Below the pieces are notes generated by a model that had not been told where the DNA came from, made no database searches, and worked only from the letters and a program-made list of their open reading frames with translations. A stretch of 15,839 nt of DNA from an uncultured Ancrocorticia sp. (GTDB lineage: Bacteria > Actinomycetota > Actinomycetes > Actinomycetales > Actinomycetaceae). The stretch covers positions 1 through 15,839 of the forward strand of contig CAJPTB010000006.1 in assembly GCA_905373325.1 (NCBI GenBank), written 5' to 3'. Position 1 is the first letter of the stretch. Every line of letters starts with the position of its first letter. The position numbers and the translations under genes were made by a program. Below are positions 15,501 through 15,839 of this stretch, piece by piece.

Positions 15501-15839
15501 GAATGTGTACGGGCGTTCGTCGGTGACGACGAGGTCGAAGTTCGAGAATATCGGCAGGATTCGGGTGAGCGAGACCTCTTCGCGCACGAAGACCTTGAGA
15601 CGGCGGGCGTCGGGGGAGCCTTCGGGGGCGTAGAGCTCCAGCTCGAAGCCCCCGGGTTCGAGCTTCGCCAGCCGGGCAGCGTCGCGGGCGCCGGTTTCCG
15701 GCGAGTACTCCGTCTTATAGGCGGCAGGCACAAGGGAAACGTCGGCGGCGGATTCGGCGGCGACGACGAAGCCCTCGTCCCAGTCAAGCGTGGCTCGGGC
15801 CACGACACGGGCGAATTCGCCGCGTTGCTGGCGATCGAC
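12534..15839 (-). CDS. gdh: NAD-dependent glutamate dehydrogenase, large (GDH2/COG2902) type, 5' end outside window
   Basis: About 1100 C-terminal residues are present; the frame stays open through the right edge, so the N-terminal part (about 500 residues in a family of roughly 1600) lies outside. The GTG at 15801-15803 is internal, not a start. The enzyme oxidises glutamate to 2-oxoglutarate and ammonia with NAD+. The family catalytic core is clear: 'RGGLRWSDRREDFRTE' (near 14880-14930), 'VIVPAGSKGGF' with the catalytic Lys codon at 14811-14813, 'KGTATFSDIAN', 'GDMSGDVFGNGML' and 'NGGVGTYVKAS'. The C-terminal part is the helical region typical of these large enzymes. It ends with TAG at 12534-12536, convergent with putA, whose product is its substrate. 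In related bacteria the activity is regulated by the FHA protein GarA/OdhI; nothing in this window shows that. Confidence 0.95.
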   Translation of the reverse strand, partial: VDRQQRGEFARVVARATLDWDEGFVVAAESAADVSLVPAAYKTEYSPETGARDAARLAKLEPGGFELELYAPEGSPDARRLKVFVREEVSLTRILPIFSNFDLVVTDERPYTFGDAKMFDFGLRAESPERWTDADERFVEAVTAAWTGEMESDSLNALVLSAGLMKSQVSVLRALVGYLRQAGLPFSRTYLRESLVKNPELARAFVEYFEARFQPGNAADPSELREALVEGVGKAASLDDERIANGLLAVIDAVVRTNAYLTGAASLAFKLEPRRIGFLPEPRPLYEIWVYSPRVEGVHLRFGPVARGGLRWSDRREDFRTEILGLVKAQAVKNAVIVPAGSKGGFFAKRLPNPSADRDAWLAEGIAAYRIFIGALLDVTDNLVDGKVVPPEGLVRYDGDDTYLVVAADKGTATFSDIANSVSRAYGFWLDDAFASGGSAGFDHKKMGITARGAWESVKRHFRELGIDTQSEEFTAAGIGDMSGDVFGNGMLLSKHIRLVAAFDHRSIFLDPDPDPAVSFAERKRLFELPRSSWADYDASAISSGGGVWPRSAKSIPVSPEVRRRLGLDEAVESLTPAEAVRAILTAPVDLLFNGGVGTYVKASDETHEQIGDPSNNAVRVNGADLRCTVVGEGGNLGFSQRGRIEAALAGVRINTDAIDNSAGVDTSDHEVNIKILLAPLVASGELTGAGRDELLASVTDDVAAHVLRDNYEQNVLLGNARALGPAMAHEHIRLMHCLEERGDLDRRLEFLPSDAALLERAASLDRGLTSPEFSVLTAYTKIALKKDILESSLPDDEWFARDLRGYFPPQIAAAYADRLASHPLARQIVANAVANSIVNRGGLTFTLRAIEDTQAAVEDVVRAFAAAREILDLAGFTDAVQALDNRIPAQTQTKLYLGFRRTLDAAVRWLIQAPAAPIGDTVERFAAVGDWIGRLDAFLAEPDLSRRSQEIDEAAATGVPEALAAVFSDLTRATALMDAIDTASRTGEDPGEVLRVMFDVYGRFSIGRLLELDAALPVTDVWTATAQSATEADLRAAAVALTERILADTEQSADRVAAWLDERPGSKRAIEATAALADSQEASLASLVVVLRSMRALARS

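Noticed and set aside
1..15839. CRISPR array, insertion sequence, prophage or toxin-antitoxin system
   Set aside because: There are no spaced identical repeats, no transposase or integrase motifs, and no small paired genes of those families. All larger frames are explained by metabolic or membrane genes.

Overview
The window is high-G+C bacterial DNA with dense, often overlapping genes, GTG starts and an actinobacterial gene neighbourhood (a DUF6350/PerM-type membrane protein followed by purN and purH, a PutA lacking a DNA-binding domain, and a large COG2902-type NAD-glutamate dehydrogenase). It most likely comes from an Actinomycetota chromosome, possibly the Actinomycetaceae; the family is inferred from remembered gene order. 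I see no phage, transposon, CRISPR or toxin-antitoxin signature.

Layout. (1) 1-1260: a CDP-alcohol phosphatidyltransferase-like gene on the minus strand, whose 3' end runs into a perfect 41-bp inverted repeat at the window edge, probably a contig-end fold-back. It is divergent from a small NTF2/SnoaL-like gene on the plus strand. (2) 1422-3445: nagB-nagA on the minus strand, translationally coupled, for amino-sugar catabolism (GlcNAc-6-P to GlcN-6-P to fructose-6-P). Upstream lies a divergent control region (3446-3623) with a 17-bp perfect palindrome over the candidate nagB -35 box. (3) 3624-8650: a plus-strand set consisting of the PerM/DUF6350 membrane protein, purN, a membrane-anchored esterase, an 88-aa two-helix membrane protein and purH. 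All junctions before purH overlap. purH has its own promoter-like sequence and a ZTP (pfl-type) riboswitch. (4) 8651-12197: a terminator-like hairpin, then putA (proline dehydrogenase plus glutamate-semialdehyde dehydrogenase). (5) 12198-12533: a gene-free convergent region with a very strong intrinsic terminator and a 17-bp tandem duplication. (6) 12534-15839: the C-terminal two-thirds of an NAD-dependent glutamate dehydrogenase on the minus strand, cut by the window edge.

How the genes work together. NagB and NagA feed amino sugars into glycolysis. PurN and PurH perform the two formyl-transfer steps of purine synthesis, and PurH consumes ZMP (AICAR), the metabolite family sensed by the riboswitch just before it. 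PutA converts proline to glutamate and the convergent dehydrogenase converts glutamate to 2-oxoglutarate, so the right part of the window encodes a proline-to-TCA-cycle route.

The best findings are the intercistronic ZTP riboswitch with its own promoter, the lower-G+C esterase/small-membrane-protein pair inside the purine cluster, the nagB operator-like palindrome, the variant CDP-alcohol phosphatidyltransferase motif and the fold-back repeat at the left edge. I found no convincing entirely new system.
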